64,000 bases of DNA from Gnetum montanum (lineage: Eukaryota > Streptophyta > Gnetopsida > Gnetales > Gnetaceae): the NCBI GenBank assembly GCA_015680685.1, contig MNCI01013653.1, positions 91,353 through 155,352 of the forward strand. Direction: 5' to 3'. Both the position numbers and the translations under genes were made by a program. Shown in pieces: positions 35,290 to 47,131 of this stretch. The stretch's first letter is position 1; every line of letters begins with the position of its first letter. Below the pieces are notes generated by a model that made no database searches, had not been told where the DNA came from, and saw nothing but the letters and a program-made list of their open reading frames with translations.

Positions 35290-36350
35290 AGGAATAGTAT
35301 AACTTTAGGTATGAATGCCTGATCATATTAGCAAATACATTATTATCTAGGTCAACAAGCTTAAATGCTCCATTTTCATTGGCCTTGGTGACCAAGAAAG
35401 GTCCTTCCCAGTTGGCTAAGAATTTATCCATGGATTTGAAATGGCCTTGAGGACTAAGTCCCCTCTCCTAATCAAGCATTGATTTTGATTGTGGCAATGT
35501 TTTTTCCATTAATTTTCTTCATACCTTTCAATGTAGTTAAGCATTTGCATGCACTCCTCCTCTATAGAGTCAAGGTTAATGATTCTGAATGCATTGTTTT
35601 AAGCCTCATCAATGAAGCTCAAGAGGATCACAAGGAGAAATGAGACCTACAATTCAAGAGGCAAGATCCCTTCAAACCCATATAAAAGGCTATATGGTGT
35701 CTTACCTATTTCTGCTCTACATGTTATGCAGTAGGCCCATATTGCGTAGACCAGCTACTTGTGCCATTTTCATTTGTTCCTGTTGAGCATTTTCTTCAAA
35801 AGGTTGACAATGACTTTGTTTGTAGCCTCTACTTGACCATTCACCTATAGGTACTATGGAAATGACAAGGAATGCTTAATGCCAAGGTGTTCGTAGAAGG
35901 CTTTAGTTTTTGCACTACTAAACTGTGGCTCGTTGTCTATGACTATAGTCATGGGTAGGCCAAATTGGATCACTATGTTGTCATGAATGAATTTGTAGAC
36001 TTGTTGCAATTTTGTCTTCCTAAGGGAAATAAATTCAACCCAATTGGTAAAGTATTTGGTTGTGGTTATGATGAAGCTATGTCCTACATAAGTCTTAGGC
36101 ATGAAAAGTTCTATGATATTTAACCTCCAACGTTGGAATGGCCATGTGATTTGTGTGGTGTGTAGTTTAGTGGGTGGCACATGCATTAAATTTCCATGAA
36201 ATTGACACACATTTCATGTCTTGACCTTGGAAATGCATTCACGCTCCATGTATAGCCAATAGTAGCCGAAGCATTTGATTTTTGATGCCATTTCCCTGAG
36301 TGCTATGTGACCTCTACATAGTCCTTTGTGGACTTGATTAATGATCATTT
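35290..36350 (-). pseudogene. B4 integrase
   Basis: A long open piece at 36,210-35,854 shows CQFHGNLMHVPPTKLH, FIITTTKYFTNWVEFISLRK, FGLPMTIVIDNEPQF and YEHLGIKHSLSFP: the DDE integrase core of Ty3/gypsy elements. The first catalytic Asp is Asn (WRLNIIELF), the second is present in IDNE, and the third (Glu of the NGQVEATN block) is damaged after 35,853. The zinc region is upstream near 36,350-36,215. The C-terminal part continues to about 35,300. It is non-functional. Confidence 0.85.
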
Positions 36351-36619
36351 GCACTTCGCTATTGTTAACACAAGTTAGTAGTATGATATGATAGGATTTT
36401 CAACATAGTGTGTTATCACCTATGAGGACGTACTGCCATGACTATTTTTGTACTACATCCTTTTGGACAATGGTAAAATCTATGGAGGCTTGCATTATTG
36501 AAGGTACATCTTAATGTTGTCATACCATTCTTGTGTGTGAGTTGTGCTTATTGTGGCTATGGACGAAATGTTAGTTGTTCATGTGATAGGCTTGGTGCAT
36601 TTTGCTACTAAAGTGGGTA

Positions 36620-37030
36620 AGGCATGAAACATGATAGGTGCAACCCTTAGGGCTAACATGGCTAATGAGTTAGCAATGACATTCTTATTGTAGGGAATGT
36701 GTTGGATATCTACAATTGTAAATTGTTTGAGCAAGTGCTTTGCCAAGTCATAGTAAGGTTGTAAATGTTGTGCTTTGTAAACATAAACCTTTGTAACTTT
36801 GTTGATGAGTAACTACGAATCATCTCGAATCACTACATGTTGGATTCCTAGATCATGGGCTACTTAGATGCCTCTGAGGAGACTTTATACTTCACCACAT
36901 TGCCAGTGCAAGGAAATGCAAAGTGATAAGTAAAGGGTTAGATCCCCTTGGAGAGAAGCATGATTACAGTAGCGGAACTACCTCCCTAAGATGTTGAAGC
37001 ATCATCAAAGTATAAGACTACGTCAAAGCT
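36620..37030 (-). pseudogene. B4 second RNase H-like domain
   Basis: VVLYFDDASTS and GGSSATVI near 37,020-36,960, then PFTYHFAFPCTGNVVKYK, matching the additional (archaeal-like) RNase H that Tat-clade elements carry between RNase H and integrase. Stops and frameshifts throughout. Confidence 0.65.
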
Positions 37031-37910
37031 AGTAGGCACTTGGCTTATGCTGATCACATGCTCATTCAAAAATTATGGATATATCATTGCTTGATCATTT
37101 ATTGGAAAAGCCATAAGTTGTGTGACTATTTCTTGACCTTTAGTTCATGCTTGTGCTATGCAATGAAGGTCAAACTTCGTGGTTATTGCTTTCCACCATG
37201 TAATTTGACTAATTTTGTAAATGTTTATGGTAATTGCACAAAGTACATTGCTCTTACAAATGATGTTTACTTAACAGTAGAAAAGATAATGCATACACTT
37301 CTTAAGTGTGAATACTAAGGTGAGGTAGTTCTTTTCCACATTTTTTTTACTTTGCTTCATGGACCATTAATGCATGGCTTAGGTAGTATATAGAGACCTC
37401 TAAGCCATCATCTCACTTTTGGCAAACTAGAGAGGTGATAGAAACGTTAGAGGTTACAAGGTAGATGTAGAATGATTTATCTCCTTGTGGAGGATAGATA
37501 GTCAAAAGTTAAGCCTATTTAAGGTTGTCAAATGCCTCTTGGCATTGAGGTCTCCACTCAAAGTGGGTACCCTTTTTGAGAAAATGTTACATTGACTACA
37601 AATTGTCAATCAATTATGTGATAGACCTATGAATGAATTGGAATCTACCTTGTAACCCATGTAGCTCCTTAAGGTTAGCCAGTGGTGATAAGTTGATGAT
37701 GGCCTTAACCTTATTAGGGTCTATGTGAATGCTTGCTTCTAATACTACAAAACCTAGAATGCGACCCATCTTGACACCGAAGACACACTTCTTAGGATTC
37801 AGTCTAAGGTCATGTCTTAGGCAATGTTTGAGTACATGATCTAAGTCATCTACTTGGTTGCATGCTGAAACACCATCAATTTCAGGACTCTCATGATTTA
37901 GCATAGTCCC
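37030..37910 (-). pseudogene. B4 RT C-terminus and first RNase H
   Basis: The open frame 37,904-37,614 contains DLDHVLKHCLRHDLRLNPKK, CVFGVKMGRILGF, NLKELHGLQGRFQFIHR: the RT palm-end, connection and thumb of Tat elements. The YVDD catalytic motif just upstream is reduced to a fragment (IDGVSA). RNase H follows at about 37,570-37,080 (GTHFEWRPQCQEAFDNLK and later blocks). The RT is cut at about 37,910. Confidence 0.85.
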
Positions 37911-37924
37911 AAAATTTGGGCAAG

Positions 37925-39727
37925 GATCGCTACAAGTGTGGTGTCATGTTGGACCATGTAGACAACATGGCACCCCAAAAGTCCTAATGCCTACAAAGCT
38001 ACTTCTAAGCTTGCCTGCCACCCTCTGTAGCACAATCAATGTAGCACCCAACCACAAGGCTATTTTTCATGAAAAAGGAACTAGGGGTAGACCCTATAGT
38101 CTGGCAAATTTTCTATCACCTGGGCTGACAGGCTTGTTACACCGTCTAGCTTGCCCAGCTTGACACTTGACTTGGCTGACGGTCTACCAAAGGACCATGC
38201 TAGGAGCTGTCAAAGGTGTTTAGGATGGGTTAAAAAATTCAACAAGTTTTATAACTGTGGGACCTGCTATGCTATGCTACAATGCATAGTGTAGTAGACT
38301 GTGTGGAGACTAATGAAGCATCAAAGATGTAGATTAACAATGACTCATCCCTCCAAGGTATCTACCTTGTGTCATCATTGATGCATGAGAAACATGACGT
38401 AGCAAAATGTGGCAATATTAGTCAAAAATCATCTGATTTAAGTGCTATGCTATGCTGTGCTACACAGCATAGCATAGCGTAACTATGCTTGTTGTGACAC
38501 TACTTCCGCCCAAATTGTTTTGACAAAGTAAACATAATTGCCCATGCTTCAACCATCAAATAGGCTTTCTCTGCTACCATGCCAGGACATGACTGAAATC
38601 CAATGACAAAACATTTGTAGAATGAGTCAGAATTCAATCTAAAGTGGGTGCTATGCTTTGCTATGCTACATAGCGTAGCATAGTGTAGCAGGGACAGAAC
38701 GCACGAAGGTCCTTTGCCAAGTGGTTCCAACAAAATAATTGCACTTGATCATGATCTAACCTTCGAGACTGCCTATTCCACTTTGCCTTTAGGTTCCAAG
38801 AAAAGTTTCTTGACAAAGCGTTGGAAATCTAGTAAGGATTCATGTCACACTAGCTGCTACGTTGTGCTACGCTACACAGCATAGCACAACATAGAAAGGA
38901 CATGAAGCATGAAAGTGTCCCAAGGATGAACTTCGTAGGCCCCAAGACCTTTCAACATGGAAGGTAGGTTGTCAACTGTAGAGGTTTCTTGTCTAGCCAA
39001 GCCTTGAATAGGTATCTTCAGTCTTTAGGTGAGATTTGTCTCAAGACTGGTGGCTACGCTATGCTATGCTACGTAGCATAGCACAGCGTAGCGTGCGGGT
39101 GTTTATGCTATGCTGCATCACTGGGTAGCATAAATACCATAACACTTGCATGGAAGCATCAGGACATCTCTGGTTAGCTCCATAACTCATTGGCAATGGT
39201 CATTTCTGCTTTGGCATCTCTTCAATAGACAAGATCAGTAGTTTGCTTTTTTTTGCACCCTCCTTGTTAATTCCCAAAGTTGTCTCTACGCTTAACCCTA
39301 CTCAAAAGAGTAGGGAAGACATAGTCCTAGAGCACAGCCTCCACTTTGTATTCATTGTTGGCATTCTTTATAACAAACATGGTAGTTCCCTAGATTCTGG
39401 CACATGTAGCTTGAATGGTATGATAATAGCATAGCAGGTTTCATGTTCAGCATTACACTGCAACGTAGCACTACATACTAGTTTGGCACATTCACGTTGG
39501 CACCATGTGGGACCTAGGAGACATGGCATTCAAAACATGTCTCTCTCCCACTTTTGGCTCTATAAATACCCTAGCGAAAAATGTTCAAAGGGTTGGATTT
39601 GAAGATTAGATTTTGGACTTATCTTTCTTGTGATTAGCATTTTTGTGTTTGGCTTTCTAGTGATTGGCTTTGGAAAAGAGGTTGGCAAGCTAAAGGCTAA
39701 CGAATAGTAAATCCCAGTAGTAGCACT
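37925..39727 (+). repeat. B3 5' LTR, left part (split by B2)
   Basis: TATAAATACC at 39,561 lies 167 bp before the B2 insertion point. Adding the 513 bp to the right of B2 up to the primer site gives 680 bp, against 687 bp in the intact B1 LTR. The U3 part holds the palindrome array at 38,265-39,093. The exact left end is not resolved because no TGAAAC start is seen, so it may be truncated at the junction with B4. Confidence 0.6.
38265..39093 (+). repeat. Array of five palindromes, about 200-bp period
   Basis: Palindromic GCTATGCTAC-type cores are at about 38,266-38,296, 38,442-38,488, 38,649-38,690, 38,855-38,893 and 39,054-39,091, spaced 184 to 205 bp. The last contains the perfect palindrome GCTATGCTACGTAGCATAGC and extends to 38 bp with one mismatch. 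Sequence between cores is partly alignable, for example GGACAGAACGCACGAAGGTC versus GGACATGAAGCATGAAAGTG. Confidence 0.8.
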
Positions 39728-41538
39728 TGAAACACCACTAAATTGAGCTTAGCACTTTGAAGTGGGAATGACTTAAGCCCTTTCAAAGTTTTAGAGGCAA
39801 AATTTGACTAAGGCATGGAGCTCACATCCAGCTTGCCAAAGGCAGGTTTCTCACGTTGTCAAACTAGCTTGTCCTCAGCGTGACCAACTCCAAACAATGT
39901 CAAAATCAAGTCAAAAATTGTAGTCACGCTACACGGCATGTTGTGGTCATGTTGTAGGGTGAGTTTAGTGTGACCAACTCTCAAAGCCTCCAAATCAAGT
40001 CAAAATAATCAGATTTTTAAAGGAGCAAATCATCCTTGGGCTCACAATTGACAACCTCTAGACTTCAGCCTCCAGAATCTCCAAATTTTAAGTCAAAAAA
40101 TGCAATTTTTCATAGGTGTTTGCAAGTCACATTGTAGGTGATGCTGCAGGTCACGTTGTGGTCACGCTGCAGTGTGAGTACAGCGTGACCTACCAAGAAT
40201 GGCTCAAAAACAAGGCACATCAACCTCAGTTTTCAACCTCAAGATTACACAGGCAGGAAAAATTCACACTTCAAAAATCCAAGCATCAAAACTCAAAAAA
40301 TGGTGTCAAAAAGTGTCTTTTATCTTACTCACACTGAAGGTCATGCTCAGCATGAGTACAATGTGAGTGTAGTGCACACACGCTGAGACACACACACTAA
40401 GACACACACGTTGACATGCTAGGAAGCTAGGACTCACATTGGAGGTCATGTCGGGCGTGAGTGCAGCATGAACATGATGGAACTCACACTAAAGCTCAAC
40501 TCAACTCATGCTAAAGGCACATCAACTCATGTTGGAAGCCCTGGTCAAATAGAATAGCCACAAATCGACTTCTCAACATCCTGCAGCACTCGATCCATGG
40601 TTAAGTGAACCAGGATTGAATTTATCTTGTTGTACATTTCATTGTAAATATTCATTTATGGGAATGTTAGGCCCTCATGGTATAAATTAAATGTACTTTC
40701 ATGGGCTTGAGTAACCCATGAGTTGTACAATGCAATGTATGTAGTCAAGAACGTAGCTTGCCGACACATGACCAACTCATACATGGCTATCCATCGGACA
40801 CATATCACTTGATCCATTTTCTTGTTAAATCCCAATTGTTAATTCCATTCTATAATTCCATACTCGAGCCTAGCCCAACCCTATAAATAGCCTATCAATT
40901 CACATGCACCAGGGGTTGGCAATTGGAGACATTGGCAATTCTGAGAACATATAGCAAACCAGCAATCCTTGGGCACTCAGCACACTTGACTCCTAGCATC
41001 CAAGTACTTCTCACATACATCATCACATCATTGAGTCACATCACCCCAGGGCTAGGCGTTTGACCTGCCATCCATACATGCAGCTATGCTTTGACCGGTG
41101 CACATCTTTTTTAAGCAATACAATTCAGTTTCGTTTTGCCAACCAACCATTATTTCTGTTTACTCTATTTTATATTTAGTTTATGTTCTATTTACGTTCT
41201 GCTTACATTTAGTTTACATTTTGTTTACATTCTACCTATATTCTATTTATGATCTTGTTTACATTCCATTTTCAATACATTGCATATATTTTCGTTTACA
41301 TTTTATGTGCACTGTTCATGTTTTAAGACATTAGTTACGATAACCCTAATACAAGCCATAGTTTATGCTCAGGGAAGTCCTTGGTTGATTTGCATGTAGA
41401 CCATCCAAGGCACTCTGCCTTCATTCCCTTTTTCAGCTTGCCCTCAAGCGAAGGCGTTGGTCAACTGTGCCTACCCAATGATCTTTCAATGTCTGTTTCA
41501 TTTCCAACCCTACACCGATGATTTAGGTTAGTATAGTA
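39728..41538 (+). repeat. B2 5' LTR
   Basis: About 1.8 kb, starting TGAAACACCACTAAATTGAG, with TATAAATAG at 40,882. It aligns end to end with the second LTR at 47,132; a 200-bp sample around 40,620-40,820 agrees at roughly nine positions in ten by eye. The U3 has a subrepeat of about 200 bp with CACGCTGCAG or CACGTTGTGGTCACGC cores at 39,930, 40,135 and 40,335. The last bases read TAGTA where CA is expected. Confidence 0.85.
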
Positions 41539-41541
41539 AAT

Positions 41542-41560
41542 TGGCTCTAGAAGGAGGGCC
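41542..41560 (+). other. B2 primer binding site
   Basis: TGGCTCTAGAAGGAGGGCC, three bases after the LTR. It is shared with B1 and B3. Confidence 0.75.
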
Positions 41561-41631
41561 TACCTTATTTATCATCTTGTAGAAACGTACCCAACTAATG
41601 TTGTCAAACGCTAAAACTCGAATCAGTTGGT

Positions 41632-41775
41632 CATCCTACAGTCAGTCATGCTGTAGTTGGTCACAATGTAGTTGGTCATGCTGTAGTCAGGCACATTGTA
41701 GTTGGTCATGGTACTGTAGTTGGTCATGCTACCATAGTTGGTCACGCTATTTGTTAGTCACGTTGCTAGTTAAGC
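41632..41775 (+). repeat. GTAGTTGGTCATGCT minisatellite in B2 leader
   Basis: About eight units of 15-21 bp containing TAGTTGGTCA between the primer site and gag. Read as protein this gives a spurious Cys/Trp/Ser run. Confidence 0.75.
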
Positions 41776-41849
41776 ATGCCATGAGTTACTCACACTGCAC
41801 ACGCCTTCAACTTGTACACACTGTCATGGAATATTTCCAGATCAGCCCT

Positions 41850-43919
41850 ACTTAAGCAATCCTCACACCTAAACAATATAACTTCATTTGTGTAAAAATC
41901 CAAGCCAAATTACCTATCGATTGCATAGAAAGAGAGGCAAAGCGAAACTATGAGCTCATCTACAAGGGAGGTCGTGAGTTCATTCCCTTAGCATTTGACA
42001 TAATCCCCCTTCTTGAACACCATCATCAACTCATGTTTTAGCTTCTCATGGCAAGGAGTTAAGCCTTACAGGCACCTTTGATATAGCCTCAGAATGGAAA
42101 TGAGGAAGATGACTTTGCCACCCAATCTGAGCATGGGGATTTGTACCATATCGTCAGTCCTCGCGCCTATACAAACCCATTATTCCAACCTTTCTTGGAG
42201 GGAACCATGATTTTTCCTTCATCTGCATACACACGAGGACTAACTTCTCAACAAGAAATACTAGCTTCCATGTCCACCCATTACATACCACAAGTACAAA
42301 CCCATGGGGCACCTCTAACTACTTCAGCGCAACATGTTCATAGTGTCACCTCACAACCTGTGGCTGGGCAGTGGGTTTCACCAATTATCTAGAAACACCA
42401 ACCTACTCTGTATAGCGTACCACACCCTGCAATCCCATCTATAAATGTTGTTCCACCACAACAACAACTAACAATCCAATAGGCTTCCTTTCCACAAATG
42501 AAACAATAGTCAAACTACTATCAATCGCAATCCATTCAACCCACCAGTCTGCCTACTGCCCAAGAGTGGGCAAACACGAAGCAAATGATGCACATGTTAA
42601 CTAAAGAGGTAAAGTGCCTTAAAATGACAAACACTGAGGAAATCAAGGTGTTGTACTTCTACCAAGATGACCCAATCTACCCTTCAGTTCCACCATTAAC
42701 CTTGCCAAAGGAGATCCCATTACCTCAGCTAACAAAGTACAATGGAGAGGGAGATCCAAATGCCCAACTAGTGACATTTTGACTAGAATGTCTCTTGCTT
42801 TAGGCCTGGCCTCATGTAATTCTGTGAGTTTTCACTATGTCCTTAATAGAAAAAGCCTTAGACTGGTATCGTGCCTTACCCCGTAACTCCATATTCTCTC
42901 TAGAGGATTTGTTACATCAATTTGTCACCCATTTCAAGTAAAATCTAAAGCTTGAAGCCACACTGGATAGTTTAATTCAAATTAAATAAGTGCATTTAGA
43001 GCCAGTGCAAAAATTCATCCAAAGATGGAGTGTAGCCCTGAATGAACTCCATGAGCCCATACCTGAGACATACTTGCTCACCATTTTTAAAGCTACTGTG
43101 AATGACTTTTTTTATTTGAATGCTTGTACTTTGAGTTAAGAATTCACACAAATCAAAAGCATAGAGGAGGTAGCATAATCAACCAATGACCTAGCTTACA
43201 AAAACCAACATACTCACAAGAAAAACACAACCGAGGCAACGGTATCTGTAGTTACAAAAGAAACCAACTAGGGCCCAATAGCTAAGCAACCTAAAGCCCC
43301 AGCTAACAAAGCTTCCAACTTTGGTGCCAACTTACCTACATCGGCAGGGGCCACTCCAAAGCCCAAATTTTAGCACAAGGATTGCTCAAAGTACACATCA
43401 CTACCGATGCAACCCTCTCAACTATTGGAGCAAATCTTGAAAGCTAGGCAAATCCAACACAAACACGTATCAGAGATTACCTGCTACAAACATGATAGGT
43501 ACTGCGAGCTACTAAGGAACCCCACCTTAGTAGTACCAAATGAGCCCCTAGTCCCATAACATTTTAAATTGAACCAATACTATCATTACCATCAAATGGC
43601 TGGTCACAATACAGAAAATTTTCATGCCTTGCAAGATGACCTGCAGGGAATGATAGAACAAGGCCAACTAGTGATTAACATAGCAAGTCAATCCAACACA
43701 AACGATGCCTCCTATATCATAAACTCAATTAGCATAGGTGGCAAGCCAAAACCTATGCAAAAACCTTTTGTGATCTGTGTGCCTCCTAGCAATGCAAGGA
43801 TTCCCCTCACCTCCACAAATAAGAGGCCTCCCTTTGTTATCAAGGTGCCACCCCAGGCAGCCACAACACCCTTTATGGTTAAGTCTGCACAACATTTGTC
43901 TGCTAAGACATTAAACTAG
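41850..43919 (+). pseudogene. B2 gag polyprotein
   Basis: Read in one frame: LTPKQYNFICVKIQAKL, NYELIYKGGREFIPLAFDII, a Pro/Gln/Thr-rich middle, EIPLPQLTKYNGEGDPNAQL near 42,710, then EKALDWYRALPRNSI, LEDLLHQFVTHFK, FIQRWSVALNELHEPI and YCELLRNPTLVVPNEP. The zinc-binding-like motif is YHYHQMAGHNTENFHALQD at 43,580, where both Cys are replaced by Tyr and Phe. B3 keeps the first Cys (CFYNYHQLCGHNIDYF). Interruptions are almost all single stops. It would form the element's particle. Confidence 0.85.
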
Positions 43920-44359
43920 CATGATGCAACAACAAAAATCACTAAGCAACATTTTTTCATCAAGGTGCCACAATGTGATGACCCCTCACCTACCCAAAGC
44001 CCAATAGTGGGCAACATCTCAATCCCTCCCCCTTCAATGGTTGACCCCACTAGCAACCCGAGTAGGCCCACCAAATGGGAATGCAAGAGGATGAATGAGC
44101 ACCTCGCAACTCCCATGGCCAAAGCAAAGGCCATAACTAGAAAATAACAACTGAACACTGGGGCCCCTACCCCTAAGCAAACCAAGCCTAAGTCACCCTC
44201 CCGAGAGGTCTGTCTCTTAAGCTTCATAGAGGAAGTCAAAGCCAACACAATGACTAATGACAAGGACTTCGTAGCTACACTAACCCAGGTAAAGAAAAAG
44301 CTCAAGCAAAAGAACACAACATTTAGCTTCTATGACCTCATCAGGACCTCACCTGCTCA

Positions 44360-45154
44360 CTGCTAAGCATTGGCCCAGGTCTTAGCCTCCATTCCTATTA
44401 TGGAAAACATCCCTGCAAATGAGGCATCCATCGGTGCAAAAATGTTGCCTCCCACACCACAAGAATTGGGTTCAACAACCTTAGCCTTCTGTGATGATGC
44501 AGTCAAATTCAACCCCAAATTAGGGGAAGTCACTATAGCTCCACTATCCATTAGCATCCGTGTTGGGTAGTGCACCATCCGCAGAGTGCATGTTGACAAT
44601 GGTGCAACAACAAACGTAGTCCTGTACTCTGTCATCGAGAAGCTAGGCCTAGCAAATGAAATGAAGCCAACCAAAACCACATGTCTAAAATCCTTCAATG
44701 GATCACATGTCATAGTCAGGGGTACAATCAACTTAGCCTTTGTAGTGGGAGAGCAATTCCCCACTAGCATAGATTTCACTATCATAGAGGAGATGCCAGG
44801 TTTCAACATGATTCTAGGTAGGCCTTGGCTAGCTCAACTAAGGGCCATCTCCTCTGCCATCCACCAAGAAATCCACTTTCCATACGAAGGTGGTCAAGTT
44901 ATCATCCATGGTGATAAAGTTTCCTCTTCGACTATCCATGACATAGACATGGTGCAAGTTTTGGAAGAAGAGTTTCTTGGTAGTACACCTACAGTAACAA
45001 ACGCAATGCTTGAGGCTAACACACCCGAACGAGTGGTTGAAGCTGATAGCCCCCCAGAGGACCCTAAACCTTGCATGCTTCCTAATCCATGCCTAGTTAG
45101 GAAGCAACTACATGACCAAGACTCTCCCTTGGCTAAAAATGTGCTAGATGCTTG
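44360..45154 (+). pseudogene. B2 aspartic protease
   Basis: Retropepsin in two adjacent open pieces (44,370-44,570 and 44,586-45,155). Catalytic loop VHVDNGATTNVVLYSVIEKL at 44,590 (D-N-G instead of D-S-G). Then KSFNGSHVIVRGTINLAFVV and MPGFNMILGRPWLAQLRA. The C-terminal tail ends at 45,154 without reaching RT. In B3 an RT does follow, far downstream. Confidence 0.85.
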
Positions 45155-45179
45155 ACTACCTTTTGCCTACCCCTCTGAC

Positions 45180-47117
45180 ATGCATTTTTGACTTTTGTTT
45201 ACATTGCACTAGCCTATGCGTTTACATTTTGCCTGCTCACTTAGATCACACATTTTTATTTGTTTACACATTCATCAACTTAGTTTACACATTGCATTTA
45301 AAAAAGCATCAAACATAAAAAAATAAAACTACAAAAACACATGGCCCGAAAAGGCCTTAAACTAGCATACAGCTCGGAATGGCCTAAAACTATCACATTT
45401 TTGCATTTCTTTTCTTTCATTCATACATTTCAAATCTATATACAATAGGTGTCTCTTGATGTTGTTTTTTTATTCCTAGTTAATCTTTGTAGGATCTTGC
45501 AGACACACAACATGACCATGCATGCAACATCGCACCTTACACAAGCAAGGTAAGCATCCATAGTCCACTATGACTATAAACTGGCACAGAACAATCCTGG
45601 CATCATGACTTAAAACTGATACCATAGAGAAGTCCTGGCATCATGACTTAAAACTAATACCACAGATGATCCTGAAGTCATGATGATAAACTGACACCAC
45701 AGAGCTTCATCCGATATGATACTAAACTACCACATCTATCCGCCATGACATAAAACTAGCACCTAGAGTGCACTAAGATGATAAAATGGTTTGCCTCTTC
45801 ATAATCTACTACGACTATAAACTAGCAATGCACCATCCGCTATGACACTAAACTGGCACCGTCCAAGGGGTTACGATGTGAAACTAACCCGTAACAGTCC
45901 GCTAGGACTAAAAACTGGCAACATCATTGACGACCAGGCAAACACCTTGAAAAGATGTGTTGCTGCAATTGGCTGTACATGTTCCGCAAAGACTTGTTGC
46001 ATGATTTTTCTCATGGATCCTAATGAAGTTGATGTTTTTCATGATTCTATTTGCTTTTGAATTGCACATGGTAACTACATTTCCTTGTTTAAAGTGCTTA
46101 GCTAACCGTTTCATTTGTGGATTTCTTGTCTTCTTAGAGTTTTGTTTGTAGGATGACACTCCTGAGACATTCATGCATAGATGCACTTCATTGTGACGAC
46201 AAGGTATCACATTCTTCATGATGCATGTAATTGGGTTAATCAATTCGTTCATGAGTACATGCCCAACTCCTGACATATCCCCTATTTCTCCATCATGTCC
46301 CAATTTCCCTATTCAATTACATCCCTGGATACATTCCACTCAGTTCAGATCTCTTGATACACTATTGCACACTATGACTCTCCAAATAGTTGCGATGTAA
46401 AACACAGTACATAGTACATGATGCAAAATGCAAGCACTCAAACACGAGCATGACACAAAAAGCAAGCTCTTTCAAAAAGACCACGAAAAATAAAAGAAAA
46501 TGAAAAGACAAAAGAAAATAAAAAAAAAACAAAGGAAAAAAGAAACAACCAAGAAAAAAAAGGAAAAATAACAAAAGGGTCAAAGAGTAAAATGCACAGA
46601 AAAGGTGTTCATGGCCTCGTTGACATCATAGACCAAGGACTATTGGCTATTCTCATATAATCCCCAGGAAAGAAGGCAATTATCTTGTAAAATAGTTACA
46701 CTTGTGTCTCAAAGAGACCATGTTGCACATCATCACATGGCTTTGGCTATTTAGAACGTGCCCCGCAAATACTCTATAAGAGTCTCATTTCTCCAAAGAA
46801 TGCACCTCCTATGTCTTGGCTCCGAGTTTGCTGAAAATTAGCTATTGAAAAGGACCAGAGGTATAGCTTGTTCGTGTGAGAGCATTTCTATCTCACAACT
46901 CTGGAAACACTTTTAACCCTTGATCATCTCCCGATTTCCCATGGTTACAACCAATCCCCCCTACATCTTGAACCACATTCCCTCAATCCCATGTACTTTT
47001 GAAAACGGTGTGATGACATCTGGCCAAGGGCCGATGGAAAATGCTTGGTATTTGGTTGTTCATGGTGTTTTGCACTTCTTTGTCTACGCTTCTCAATTGG
47101 ATTCCTCTAGACATCAA
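45180..47117 (+). other. B2 non-coding tail
   Basis: A TTTACATT-rich segment (45,190-45,300) and two repeats with GAATGGCCTAAAACTA (45,340-45,400) match the segment after the B3 protease. The region also contains the 45,540-45,930 minisatellite, and an A-rich stretch at 46,480-46,580 whose minus-strand hydrophobic frame is not credible as a gene. Confidence 0.6.
45540..45930 (+). repeat. B2 minisatellite, TAAACTGGCA core
   Basis: Units of about 30-35 bp: CTATGACTATAAACTGGCAC, CATGACTTAAAACTGATACC, CTATGACACTAAACTGGCAC and variants. Same core as the B4 and B3 repeats. Confidence 0.8.
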
Positions 47118-47131
47118 CAAAGAGGGGCCAA

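Larger units (their letters stand above)
31437..37925 (-). mobile_element. B4: Tat-like Ty3/gypsy element, 3' two-thirds
   Basis: In minus orientation: RT C-terminus, RNase H, a second RNase H-like domain, integrase, tandem-repeat 3' untranslated region, PPT and 3' LTR. The 5' part (gag, protease, most of RT, 5' LTR) is absent; the RT is cut at about 37,910. It lies inside the B1 protease gene at its 3' LTR edge. Two RNase H regions are a mark of the Tat clade. Confidence 0.8.

Noticed and set aside
38265-39093. CRISPR-like array, from regularly spaced repeats
   Set aside because: Units are about 200 bp with degenerate palindromes, in a plant LTR, with no cas genes.
41598-41855. Cys/Trp/Ser-rich 85-codon frame that looks like a cysteine-rich peptide
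   Set aside because: It is the translation of the TAGTTGGTCA minisatellite in the B2 leader; no signal peptide or conserved Cys spacing.
46362-46583. Hydrophobic Phe/Leu-rich frame on the minus strand
   Set aside because: It is a product of the A-rich tract at 46,480-46,580 on the plus strand; low complexity only.
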